Shown: piece after piece, positions 6,897 through 14,626 of the stretch
Position numbering within the stretch: position 1 is the first letter of the stretch
Layout: each line of letters starts with the position of its first letter
Origin: Burkholderiales bacterium
GTDB taxonomy: Bacteria > Pseudomonadota > Gammaproteobacteria > Burkholderiales > Burkholderiaceae_C
DNA: 43,954 bases
NCBI GenBank assembly: GCA_017307865.1
Contig: JAFKGE010000043.1
Location: forward strand, 1-43,954
Reading direction: 5' to 3'
Made by a program: the position numbers and the translations under genes
The notes under the pieces: model-generated
What the model was told of the DNA's origin: nothing
Seen by the model: only the letters and a program-made list of their open reading frames with translations
The model's database searches: none

Positions 6897-8630
6897 ATGG
6901 CCAGAAAAAAGGCAAGCGCGACGGCGACCGCTGAAGCCCATACCGACACCGATACCGACGCCACGCAATCGGTCGGCGGACTGAATGCCCTGGGCGACCT
7001 GCGGCTGGACGACCTGCGCGACAGCGCCGTCGAGCTGTGGCTGCAGGCACTGCGGCAACCCGAAGTCTTCGCGCGGGAAAGCGCGGCGTTCTATGCCAAG
7101 CTGGCCAAGATCATCGTGCGCGGCGATGGCGACGAGTCGGCGCCCAGCCCCGATCCGCGCTTTGGCGACTCCGCCTGGCGCAACAACGGCCTGTACCGCC
7201 GGTGGCTGCCGGCGTACCAGGCGTGGGCGCAGTCCCTGCAGAATTTCGTCGACCAGGCGGGGCTGGAGCCCAAGCAGACGGGCCGCGCCAAGTTCCTGGT
7301 GTCGCAAGTGACCGAGGCGCTGGCGCCCACCAACTTCCTGCTGGGCAATCCGGCCGCGCTCAAGCGCGCTTATGAGAGCGGCGGCAAGAGCCTGCTCAGC
7401 GGCTATCAGAACTGGCTGAGCGACGTGACGGCGCGCCGCCCCGTGCCCTCGCAGGTGGACACGCGGCCGTTCAAGGTCGGCGACAACCTGGCGGCCACGC
7501 CCGGCGACGTGGTGCTGCGCACCGAACTGTTCGAGCTGCTGCAATTCGCGCCGCAGACCGAGCAGGTGCACGAGCGGCCGATCCTGGTGATTCCCTCGAT
7601 CATCAACAAATACTACGCGTTCGACTTGGCGCCCGGACGCAGCCTGCTCGAATACCTGGTGCAAAACGGCTTCACGCTGTTCGTCATGGTGTTTCGAAAC
7701 CCCGGCAAGGAGCACGATTCATGGGGCATGGACACCTACATGAACGGCATGGACGAAGCGCTGCAGGCGGTCAAGAGCATCTCGGGCTGCGCCGATCCGA
7801 ACGTGCTGGCCGTCTGTGGCGCGGCGCCGCTGGCCGTCACGGTGGCCGGCTATCACGAGGCCATGCATTCGAAAAGCATCGGCTCGATGACGCTGTTCGT
7901 GGCGCCGCTGGACTGCGCCGCCATGAACGACACACCCGTGCTGGGTGACTTCAACGACCCCAAGCTGAGCAAGTGGACCAAGGTGTTGCCAAAAAAGAGC
8001 GACCGCATCAGCGCCGACGAATTCACCCTGCTGTTTGCCATGTTGCGGCCCAACGACCTGATCTGGAACTACTGGGTCAACAACTACCTGATGGGCGAAG
8101 GGCCGCCGGCCTTCGACATCCTGGCCTGGAACTCGGATGCCACCGGCATGACCGCCCAGTACAACCGCGACTTCCAGGCCTTCTGCGCGCGCAATCCGCT
8201 GGCCACGCCCGGCGCCATGCAGTATCGCGACACGCCCATCGCCGACATTTCCAAGTTCGGCTTCGACAGCCTGGTCATCGCCGCCCGCACCGACCACATC
8301 TGCCCCTGGCCGTCGGTGTACCGCTCGGCCCAGATGCTGGGCAAGCGCTGCGACTTCCTGCTGGGCGGGCGCGGCCACATCCAGACCATCGTGGCGCCGC
8401 CGGGCGGCAAGAAGGACTTTTATTTCCTCAACCCTGACAACTCCAAGGACAGCGACGGCTGGCTGGCCGACGCCCAGCGCGTCGACGGCAGCTGGTGGCC
8501 GTACTACGTCGAATGGTGCGCCAAGCGCTCGGGCAAAATGGTCGCCGCACCCAAAAAGCCCGGCAACAAGACCCACCCGTCCCTGGGCAAGGCACCGGGC
8601 ACCTACGTGCATGAAAAGGCATCGTCTTGA
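6897..8630 (+). CDS. phaC: Class II-like poly(3-hydroxyalkanoate) synthase
   Basis: This 577-residue protein resembles Pseudomonas PhaC1/PhaC2, which polymerise medium-chain (R)-3-hydroxyacyl-CoA. Shared stretches include RPNDLIWNYWVNNYL, the ERPILVIPSIINKYY region and the C-terminal GTYVHEK. The catalytic triad can be placed at Cys307, Asp466 and His494, with spacing close to the class II enzymes. The lipase-like box around the nucleophile is unusual: class II enzymes read GACSGG, here the equivalent is AVCGAA, so three glycines are replaced. The gene follows the MaoC gene by 42 bp with a GAGGAG ribosome site, and its stop overlaps a possible TTG start of phaZ. Activity cannot be assumed with this box. 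Confidence 0.92.
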   Translation: MARKKASATATAEAHTDTDTDATQSVGGLNALGDLRLDDLRDSAVELWLQALRQPEVFARESAAFYAKLAKIIVRGDGDESAPSPDPRFGDSAWRNNGLYRRWLPAYQAWAQSLQNFVDQAGLEPKQTGRAKFLVSQVTEALAPTNFLLGNPAALKRAYESGGKSLLSGYQNWLSDVTARRPVPSQVDTRPFKVGDNLAATPGDVVLRTELFELLQFAPQTEQVHERPILVIPSIINKYYAFDLAPGRSLLEYLVQNGFTLFVMVFRNPGKEHDSWGMDTYMNGMDEALQAVKSISGCADPNVLAVCGAAPLAVTVAGYHEAMHSKSIGSMTLFVAPLDCAAMNDTPVLGDFNDPKLSKWTKVLPKKSDRISADEFTLLFAMLRPNDLIWNYWVNNYLMGEGPPAFDILAWNSDATGMTAQYNRDFQAFCARNPLATPGAMQYRDTPIADISKFGFDSLVIAARTDHICPWPSVYRSAQMLGKRCDFLLGGRGHIQTIVAPPGGKKDFYFLNPDNSKDSDGWLADAQRVDGSWWPYYVEWCAKRSGKMVAAPKKPGNKTHPSLGKAPGTYVHEKASS

Positions 8631-9484
8631 TCGACACCATGGACTCCCCCGACACCGCGACCGCCAACCGGGCCGAACCGCGATTCGAACGCCGGACCGT
8701 CGACGGCCACGAGCTGCGCATCGCGGTGTGGGCGGGTACGTCGGCGGACAAGCCACCCTTGCTGCTGTTCAACGGCATCGGCTCGCGCATCGAGCTGATG
8801 GCGCCGTTTGTCGACCACCTGGACCCCGAGCGCGAGATCATCGCGCTGGACGTTCCGGGCACCGGCGAATCGCCGGCCACCCCGTTCCCGTACCGGCTGT
8901 GGATGATGGCCCGCCTGGTAGGGCACCTGCTCGAGCAGTTGAAGGTCGAGCGCGTGGACGCATTGGGCGTCTCCTGGGGCGGCACCCTGGCCCAGCAGTT
9001 TGCCCTGCAAAACCCGCGCCGCTGCCGCCGGCTGGTGCTGGCGGCCACCGCCGCGGGCGGGCTGCTGATTCCGGGCGACCTGCGCGTCCTGGCCAAGATG
9101 ACCACGCCGCGCCGGTTCAAGGACCCCAACTTCATGCGCGACAACCTGGGCGCGCTCTACGGCGGCGTGGCCCGCACCGACCCCGAGGCGCTGACCGATT
9201 TCGCACGCCTGTCGCGCTCGCCCAGCCGGCGTGGCTACCTCTACCAGCAGATGGCCCTGGCCGGCTGGATCAGCGCGCCCCTGCTGCCCCTGCTGCGACA
9301 GCCCACCTTGATCATGGCGGGCAACGACGACCCGATCGTCCCCCTGGTCAATGCCCGCATCATGGCGCGGCTGATTCCGCACAGCACGCTGGTCGAGTTG
9401 GACGACGGGCACCTGTTCCTGTTCACCAAGGCGACCGAGTCGGCCGCAGCGGTCGATCGGTTTCTCGATTCAGGCGAGAAATAG
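8627..9484 (+). CDS. phaZ: Intracellular medium-chain-length PHA depolymerase
   Basis: An alpha/beta hydrolase of 285 residues, closely similar to PhaZ of Pseudomonas, which mobilises stored mcl-PHA. Recognisable are FNGIGSRIELMAPF near the N terminus, the nucleophile elbow GVSWGG, VLAATAAGG after it, the acid region GNDDPIVPL and the histidine in DDGHLFL. Two starts are possible. TTG at 8627 overlaps the phaC stop and has AAAAGG upstream. ATG at 8639 would trim four residues. With the MaoC protein and PhaC it forms a synthesis and mobilisation operon that mirrors the Pseudomonas phaC-phaZ order. Confidence 0.9.
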   Translation: MIDTMDSPDTATANRAEPRFERRTVDGHELRIAVWAGTSADKPPLLLFNGIGSRIELMAPFVDHLDPEREIIALDVPGTGESPATPFPYRLWMMARLVGHLLEQLKVERVDALGVSWGGTLAQQFALQNPRRCRRLVLAATAAGGLLIPGDLRVLAKMTTPRRFKDPNFMRDNLGALYGGVARTDPEALTDFARLSRSPSRRGYLYQQMALAGWISAPLLPLLRQPTLIMAGNDDPIVPLVNARIMARLIPHSTLVELDDGHLFLFTKATESAAAVDRFLDSGEK

Positions 9485-9575
9485 CTGCACGAATCGCCTT
9501 CGCCCGGGCACGGCTCGCTCGCTGCTCGTGCGTGGCGATTGACAGTCGCGCGACGAACGGGGGCCCGCCGCCAGA

Positions 9576-10427
9576 TCAGATCGCCAGCCCGCCGTTCGGG
9601 CTGATCACCTGACCGACCAGGTAATGCTCGTCCGACGCGAGGTAGACCGCGAGCGAGGCGTATTCCTCGGGCCGGCCGATGCGCCCGAGCGGCACCATCT
9701 GGAAGAAGCGGTTCTTCTGCTCGTCGCTGATCCGGTCGAGATAGTCCTGGAACGGCGCCGTCAGCACGCCGCCGCAGGCGATCGCGTTCACGTAGATGTT
9801 GGCGCCCGCCACGTCCAGCGCCGTGGTCTTGGTCAGGCTGATCACGCCGGCCTTGGTCGCCGAATAACCGGGACTGTGCGTGCTGACGGTGCCCAGGCCG
9901 GCGATCGACGCGATATTGATGATCTTGCCCGCGCGTCGCGGCGTCATCAGCCGCAACGCGGCGCGCGTGCAGTAGAACACGCCGTGCATGTTGACGCCCC
10001 ACCACTTGAGCCAGTCCTCGTCCGACAGCGACGCGACGATACCCAGCGCCTGGCGCGGCATCGGCGTGGTCATCTACTGGTAGTGCAGGTTGCGCCGGGC
10101 CTCCTCGGCGGGCGAGGTCGGCACCCGCGCCGCGTTGTTCACCAGGATGTCGACCGTGCCGAAGCGCTCAAAGGCGGTGGCAAACATCGCGTCGACCGCG
10201 GCGCTGTCCGAGACGTCGCAGCGCACGCAGAGCGATTCGGCGCCGATCGCCGCGAGCCGGGCCTGCGTCGCTTCCAGCGCTCCCTGTGCAATGTCGCAGA
10301 TCACCAGCTTCGCGCCCTCGGCGGCCATCGCGGTGGCGATTGCGCCGCCCAGCCCCGGCCCGGCGCCGGTGACGAGAGCAACCTTGCCCTGAAGGCGCCC
10401 GCGCCCAGCATTGTTTTGGTCTGCCAT
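9576..10427 (-). pseudogene. SDR-family dehydrogenase interrupted by an in-frame TAG
   Basis: The reading frame encodes one short-chain dehydrogenase of about 283 residues, but codon 118 (10074-10076) is TAG. Before it lies the Rossmann N terminus with TGAGPGLGGA and VNNAA. Immediately after it, in the same frame and with no gap, is ATG and the rest of the enzyme, including NIASIAG, the YSATK active site and the C-terminal VGQVISPNGG. Neither half could work alone: one lacks the catalytic Tyr/Lys and the other the cofactor site. TAC-to-TAG or CAG-to-TAG would be a single-base change. It is the last gene of the CMD-BKACE-MFS operon, with a good GGAG site. Alternatives are a base error or amber suppression. 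Confidence 0.85.
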
Positions 10428-10441
10428 GGTTCGACTCCGGT

Positions 10442-11707
10442 TCAGCGGGCGACCACGCCCTTGGGCGCTGCGGCGATGCGCGGCCCGCGTGCGGCCATCG
10501 CGTAGAACAGCGCGCCGATGATCACGAGCACGTCGGTGGCGATCAGCACCCCGGTCAGCGCGTGGCGCGTACCGCCCGCGGCCAGATGGTCGCTCACCAC
10601 ACCCGCCACCAGGTTGCCGATCGCGATCGCGAACACGTTGATCAGCAGCATCGTGATGCCGGTGATGGTCGAGCGCATCGCGTCCGGCGTCGATCCCTGG
10701 ATCAGCGCGATGGAAGGACCGTAGGCCGCCAGCGGCAGGAAGAAGCTTGCGCACAGGCCGACATAAAGCAGCGCGGAACCGGTGCCCGCAAAGCGCGAGG
10801 CCAGCATCAGCGGACCGCAGACCCCGATCAACAGCACGACGAAGCCGGCATGGCCGCCGGGCAGGCGCCGCGCCAGCCGGTCGCTCAGCACGCCGCCGAT
10901 CAAGGTGCCGAGCACGCCGAACACGATGCCCAGCAGGCCGACGGTGCGCGCCGTCGTTGCCGCGTCCATGCCGCGCTCGCGCACCAGCCACAGCTGCGCG
11001 AACGTGATGCCGACAAAGGCCAGGTGCAGGAACACGAAGCCGATCACCGTGCTGGCCACCGCCCGATTGCCGCGCAGCAGGCGCATGACGTTGCGAAGTT
11101 GCTGCGGGAAGGGCGCGCCGCGCTCGGTGCTGCCGGTCCCGCCGCGGCGGTCCTTCAACAGCAACGCCGCCAGGCCGACCACGACGCCGATCACGCCGAG
11201 CGCGTGAAAGCTGCCGCGCCAACCGAACGCGCTGTTCAACATGCCGGCCAGCGCGAATGCGAGGCCCAGGCCGAGCGGAATGCCCATGAAGAAGATGCCC
11301 ATCGCGCCGCCGCGCCGCCGCTCGCTGAACAGATCGGTCAGCAGCGACACGGCGGCCGGCACCAGCGCCGCCTCGCCGCTGGCGACGAAGAAGCGCGCCG
11401 CGGCCATCTGCTCGAAGTCGTGTGCCCAGCCCGAAGCGGCGGTGCACGCGCTCCAGATCAGGATGCCGGCGGCCATCACCCGGGTGCGGCTGAAGCGGTC
11501 GGCGATCGAGCCCAGCAGCACGGCCATCACGCCGAAGCTGAGCACCCACACCGCGCCGGTCAAAAAGCCGTACTGCGCGTTGCTCAATGCAAGATCGCGG
11601 GTGATCTGCGGCGCGAAGCCGAGCAGCATGTTGCGGTCGATGTGCGCCAGCGTATGCGCGGCCAGCAAGGCCAGCAGCACGGTGCGCGGGTGGTTCTTCC
11701 AGCCCAT
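10442..11707 (-). CDS. Major facilitator superfamily transporter
   Basis: A hydrophobic 421-residue protein with the 12-helix MFS layout. The loop motif between helices 2 and 3 is GSIADRFSRTRVM, and a related one (GGVLSDRLARRLPGG) occurs in the second half. It belongs with the aromatic-acid or organic-anion type of MFS carriers by general appearance. The substrate is not readable. Its place between a beta-keto acid cleavage enzyme and a dehydrogenase suggests that it imports the substrate of that pathway. ATG at 11707 was chosen because GGAG lies 6 bp before it. The upstream ATG at 11719 has no ribosome site. Confidence 0.88.
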   Translation of the reverse strand: MGWKNHPRTVLLALLAAHTLAHIDRNMLLGFAPQITRDLALSNAQYGFLTGAVWVLSFGVMAVLLGSIADRFSRTRVMAAGILIWSACTAASGWAHDFEQMAAARFFVASGEAALVPAAVSLLTDLFSERRRGGAMGIFFMGIPLGLGLAFALAGMLNSAFGWRGSFHALGVIGVVVGLAALLLKDRRGGTGSTERGAPFPQQLRNVMRLLRGNRAVASTVIGFVFLHLAFVGITFAQLWLVRERGMDAATTARTVGLLGIVFGVLGTLIGGVLSDRLARRLPGGHAGFVVLLIGVCGPLMLASRFAGTGSALLYVGLCASFFLPLAAYGPSIALIQGSTPDAMRSTITGITMLLINVFAIAIGNLVAGVVSDHLAAGGTRHALTGVLIATDVLVIIGALFYAMAARGPRIAAAPKGVVAR

Positions 11708-11742
11708 CGATGTCTCCATTTTTGTCGTGCTGCCTGCGGCGC

Positions 11743-12798
11743 TCAGGCCACCCGGCGCAGGGGAACGCCGCGCTGTGCAGGTTGGCGGTTGGGCACCATG
11801 CCCAGGCGCGCCAGCGTCTCATCGGCGCCATTCCAGAACGTGCCCGTCTGATAAATGCGGTGCGCGTCCTCGCCGCTGGCGACCTCCCGGTTGAGTTCGC
11901 GGGCGATGCGCACCATCTTCTCGATCTGCTGCACCGAGGTCGCGCGCTGGCCATCGGGGCCAAATAGTGTGTCCTCGATGCCGACGCGAACGTGCAGGCC
12001 CAGCGCGATCGCCATCGTGTTCATCGGCACCACGTTGCGGTTCAGCGTCTCGAGAGCCAGCACAGCGCCGTCCGGCGTGCGGCGCACGAATTCAAGCATA
12101 TCGGCCGGGTGCAGGCCCGACGCGCCACCGCCGATCGCCACGTAGTTCAGAATCAGCGGCCCCGCGTAAACGCCGCGCCGGATCAGGCGCTCCACCGTCT
12201 CCAGCCCCGTGAGGCTCCCGAGCATGAAATGCGGCTGGATACCTGCGGCCACCAGGCGGCGGATGTGCTCCTCGTGCCACGACGGATTGGACGGCACGAT
12301 CATGTCGCGGTAGGCCGCCTGCATCAGCGGATTGGTGAGCGAGGTTCCCGCAATGTCGGCCTCGGTCATCAACTCCATCACGTTCATCTGGCTGGTGTTG
12401 ATCGCCACCGTCACCTGGTCGGGCTTGGGGTCGAGCTCGGCCAGCATGTGGCGCGTGTCGTCGTTCAGCCATTTCGCCTCGGCGCCTTCGCCTTCGGGCG
12501 CGAACGAGATCGAGCCGCCGACCTGCAGCACCATCTTGGGCACCGCCTCGCGCAGGCGGGCCAGCATCTCGTTGAACATCGACAGGCGCTTGCTGCCCTT
12601 GCCGTCGGCCTCGCGCACATGCACATGCAGCACGGTTGCGCCGGCGTTCCAGCAGTCCACCGCTTTTTGCACCTGTTCGTCCATCGTCAGCGGAATGTCG
12701 TCCGAGTCGCCGGGCAGCCACTGCGGGCCGTAGGGCGCGACCTGGATCACCAGCGGCGGCTGGTTTTCGGGCAAGAGGGAATCGTCGAGGAATTGCAT
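11743..12798 (-). CDS. Beta-keto acid cleavage enzyme (BKACE, DUF849)
   Basis: A 351-residue member of the DUF849/BKACE family, Zn-dependent TIM-barrel enzymes that condense a beta-keto acid with acetyl-CoA to give acetoacetyl-CoA and a shortened product. The zinc-binding HVHVR motif lies around residue 60. Also present are QVGGSISF, the GxxPHFMLGSLTG strand, LNYVAIGGG and the late RVGIEDTLFGPDG. Known substrates in the family include 3-keto-5-aminohexanoate and dehydrocarnitine. Nothing here fixes the substrate: no carnitine or lysine genes are nearby. AAGGAAA precedes the start, 12 bp after the CMD gene. It overlaps nothing and leads the enzymatic part of the operon. Confidence 0.9.
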   Translation of the reverse strand: MQFLDDSLLPENQPPLVIQVAPYGPQWLPGDSDDIPLTMDEQVQKAVDCWNAGATVLHVHVREADGKGSKRLSMFNEMLARLREAVPKMVLQVGGSISFAPEGEGAEAKWLNDDTRHMLAELDPKPDQVTVAINTSQMNVMELMTEADIAGTSLTNPLMQAAYRDMIVPSNPSWHEEHIRRLVAAGIQPHFMLGSLTGLETVERLIRRGVYAGPLILNYVAIGGGASGLHPADMLEFVRRTPDGAVLALETLNRNVVPMNTMAIALGLHVRVGIEDTLFGPDGQRATSVQQIEKMVRIARELNREVASGEDAHRIYQTGTFWNGADETLARLGMVPNRQPAQRGVPLRRVA

Positions 12799-12810
12799 GA
12801 TGGTTTCCTT

Positions 12811-13221
12811 TTAGCGGTTGGTGGTGGTGGCAGGGTCACGGCGCTCATGCGCCGCCAGTTCTTCGAGCAGGATCGGCGCGCCCAGGCTCATCGTGTGGAT
12901 GCCGAGCACCGACACACACTGCAGCACGGCGGTGATTTCTTCCTTCGTCGCGCCGACTGCGAGTGCCTGGCGGATGTGGCGCCGCACGCCGGGGCCGTAC
13001 ATATGGGTGCAGGACGCATCGACCGCGATCGCGATGAATTCGATGGTCTTCGCGTCGAGCACGCCGCTTTGCATCGGCGCTAGGCCCATCACCATGAATT
13101 TCTCGGTCCAGGCCGGGTCCAGTTCGTAGAACGGATCCCAGTTGGGATTCCATTGGCCTGCCGCGCGGAGCTGGTCGCAGAGCGGGGTGGTGGACATTGT
13201 TCCGGTCGTCGTTTCGGTCAT
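12811..13221 (-). CDS. Carboxymuconolactone decarboxylase (CMD)-family protein
   Basis: A 136-residue all-helical protein of the CMD/AhpD superfamily. The core DAKTIEFIAIAVDASCTHMY followed by VRRHIRQALAVGATKEEI is typical. The region that in AhpD holds CxxC has a single Cys (SCTH), so a peroxidase role through a disulfide is unlikely. Members of this family decarboxylate lactones or have unknown roles. It is the first gene of the minus-strand operon and faces the AraC-type regulator across 113 bp. A second ATG lies 24 bp inside. Confidence 0.8.
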   Translation of the reverse strand: MTETTTGTMSTTPLCDQLRAAGQWNPNWDPFYELDPAWTEKFMVMGLAPMQSGVLDAKTIEFIAIAVDASCTHMYGPGVRRHIRQALAVGATKEEITAVLQCVSVLGIHTMSLGAPILLEELAAHERRDPATTTNR

Positions 13222-13289
13222 GGCGGTGTTCCGTGGCTGCCGTTGCTAGGGTTCGAATTGTTGGGCTGCGGCGGCGTTGGCGCTTGACG

Positions 13290-13320
13290 TTTCGGGGCAG
13301 CGAATTACCATTTCGGGACA
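13290..13320. promoter_or_regulatory. Direct repeat with 21-bp period, candidate AraC-type operator
   Basis: TTTCGGGGCA at 13290-13299 and TTTCGGGACA at 13311-13320 match at 9 of 10 positions and start 21 bp apart, two helical turns. Direct half-sites at that spacing are the usual binding arrangement of AraC-family regulators. The site lies between the divergent CMD-operon and araC-type genes, 15 bp ahead of the latter's start, so it could control both. Confidence 0.55.
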
Positions 13321-13334
13321 TCCGAGCGATTGCC

Positions 13335-14342
13335 ATGTCCGCCCTCGTCCGCAGCGCCAGCCTCACCGGCTTTGCCGCCTTGGCCGCCGAATGTGGGCTC
13401 GATGCGCACGCGCTCGCATCGGAAGCCGCACTGCCGCGCGCCAGCCTGGACGAGCCGGATCTGATGGTGCCTGCGCACGCGGTTGGGCGCCTGCTGGAAC
13501 TCGCGGCAGCCAAGGGGCGCGAGCCGGCGTTCGGGCTGCGGATGGCCGAGGCGCGCCGGCTGTCCAACCTCGGGCCACTCGGTCTGCTGGTGCGCGATGC
13601 GCCGACACTGCGCCACGCACTGGAAACGCTGGTGACCCACATCCACGCGCACAACGAGGCGCTGTCGGTGCGCATCGAGCAGGTCGGCAACCTGGTCTCG
13701 ATCCGCGCCAAGCTGGACGCCACGAACGGCCCGTACCGTCAGGCGACCGAGCTGGTGATCGGCGTGACGTTCAGGGTACTCAGCGTGTTCCTGGGCGCCG
13801 GGTGGCGGCCCCGGCTGGTGTGCTTTGCGCACCGCGCGCCGCAGAGTCTCGCGGTGCACCGGCGCGTGTTCGGCCGCGCGGTCGAGTTCGGCCACGAGTT
13901 CGACGGCATCGTCTGCAACGCGGCCGATCTCGATGTGCCGAACCCCGGTGCGGATCCGGTGATGGAGCGCTACACGCGGCGTTTGCTCGACCAGGCGCCG
14001 GGCGCGCGGCCCACGGTCTCCGCCCGCGTACGCGAATTCGTTGCCGTGCTGCTGCCGCGCAGGCATTGCCGCGCCGACACCGTGGCGCAGCATCTGGGGG
14101 TCGATCGCCGCACGCTGGCCCGGCATCTGGCGGCCGAGGGCACGAGCTTCAGCGCGCTGGTGGACGGCGTGCGCGGCGAACTGCTGGCAGCTTATCTGGG
14201 CGATGGGGCGCGGCCGCTGTCCGAGGTGTCGGACCTGCTGGGCTTCGCCGCGCCGAGCGCATTCTCACGTTGGCACCGCAGCCAATTCGGCACTGCCGCG
14301 CGCAGCCGGACGAAGACGCCCACACCGAAGTGGCTGCGCTGA
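13335..14342 (+). CDS. AraC-family transcriptional regulator
   Basis: A 335-residue regulator with an N-terminal Arabinose_bd-type domain of the OruR/ArgR-like group (roughly residues 20-200) and a C-terminal double helix-turn-helix (about 235-330). Visible there are DTVAQHLGVDRRTLARHLAAEG for the first helix-turn-helix and EVSDLLGFAAPSAFSRWHRSQFG for the second. ATG 13335 is preferred over in-frame starts further upstream because residues before it are not family-like and would span the putative operator. It is divergent from the CMD-BKACE-MFS-SDR operon and is most likely its regulator. The ligand is unknown. It converges on moaD with 26 bp between stops. Confidence 0.88.
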   Translation: MSALVRSASLTGFAALAAECGLDAHALASEAALPRASLDEPDLMVPAHAVGRLLELAAAKGREPAFGLRMAEARRLSNLGPLGLLVRDAPTLRHALETLVTHIHAHNEALSVRIEQVGNLVSIRAKLDATNGPYRQATELVIGVTFRVLSVFLGAGWRPRLVCFAHRAPQSLAVHRRVFGRAVEFGHEFDGIVCNAADLDVPNPGADPVMERYTRRLLDQAPGARPTVSARVREFVAVLLPRRHCRADTVAQHLGVDRRTLARHLAAEGTSFSALVDGVRGELLAAYLGDGARPLSEVSDLLGFAAPSAFSRWHRSQFGTAARSRTKTPTPKWLR

Positions 14343-14368
14343 CCAGGCCACCCTCCGCCGCGCGCCGC

Positions 14369-14626
14369 TTATCCCCCCGTGACGGGCGGGAAAAACGCCA
14401 CCTCGGCACCGGCGCGCAGGGGCTCGCTGTCGGCCGCCATCACTTGGTCCAGCGCCATGCGCACGGCGCGGCCCGGGGCCAGCACCTCGGCGTAGGCGCC
14501 GCCGCGCGCGGCCAGTTCGCGGCGCAGCGCGCCCAGCGTGGCGGCATCGGTGTCGAGTGCTTCCGAACCCTTTCCCAGCGCCTCGCGCAACGACGCGAAG
14601 TAGCGCACCGTGACCTGCACCGTCAT
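14369..14626 (-). CDS. moaD: Molybdopterin synthase sulfur-carrier (small) subunit MoaD
   Basis: An 85-residue ubiquitin-like protein that ends in the diagnostic Gly-Gly (PPVTGG), where MoeB adenylates it and sulfur is attached. The core VTVRYFASLREALG and the late EVAFFPPVTGG are typical. Its ATG overlaps the moeA stop (ATGA). In most relatives moaE follows directly. Here the regulator gene converges 26 bp downstream and moaE is found only at 6204. Confidence 0.93.
   Translation of the reverse strand: MTVQVTVRYFASLREALGKGSEALDTDAATLGALRRELAARGGAYAEVLAPGRAVRMALDQVMAADSEPLRAGAEVAFFPPVTGG

Noticed and set aside
9485-9575. A further dispersed-repeat copy after phaZ
   Set aside because: Only short stretches such as ATAGCTGCACG resemble the core; the rest does not align.
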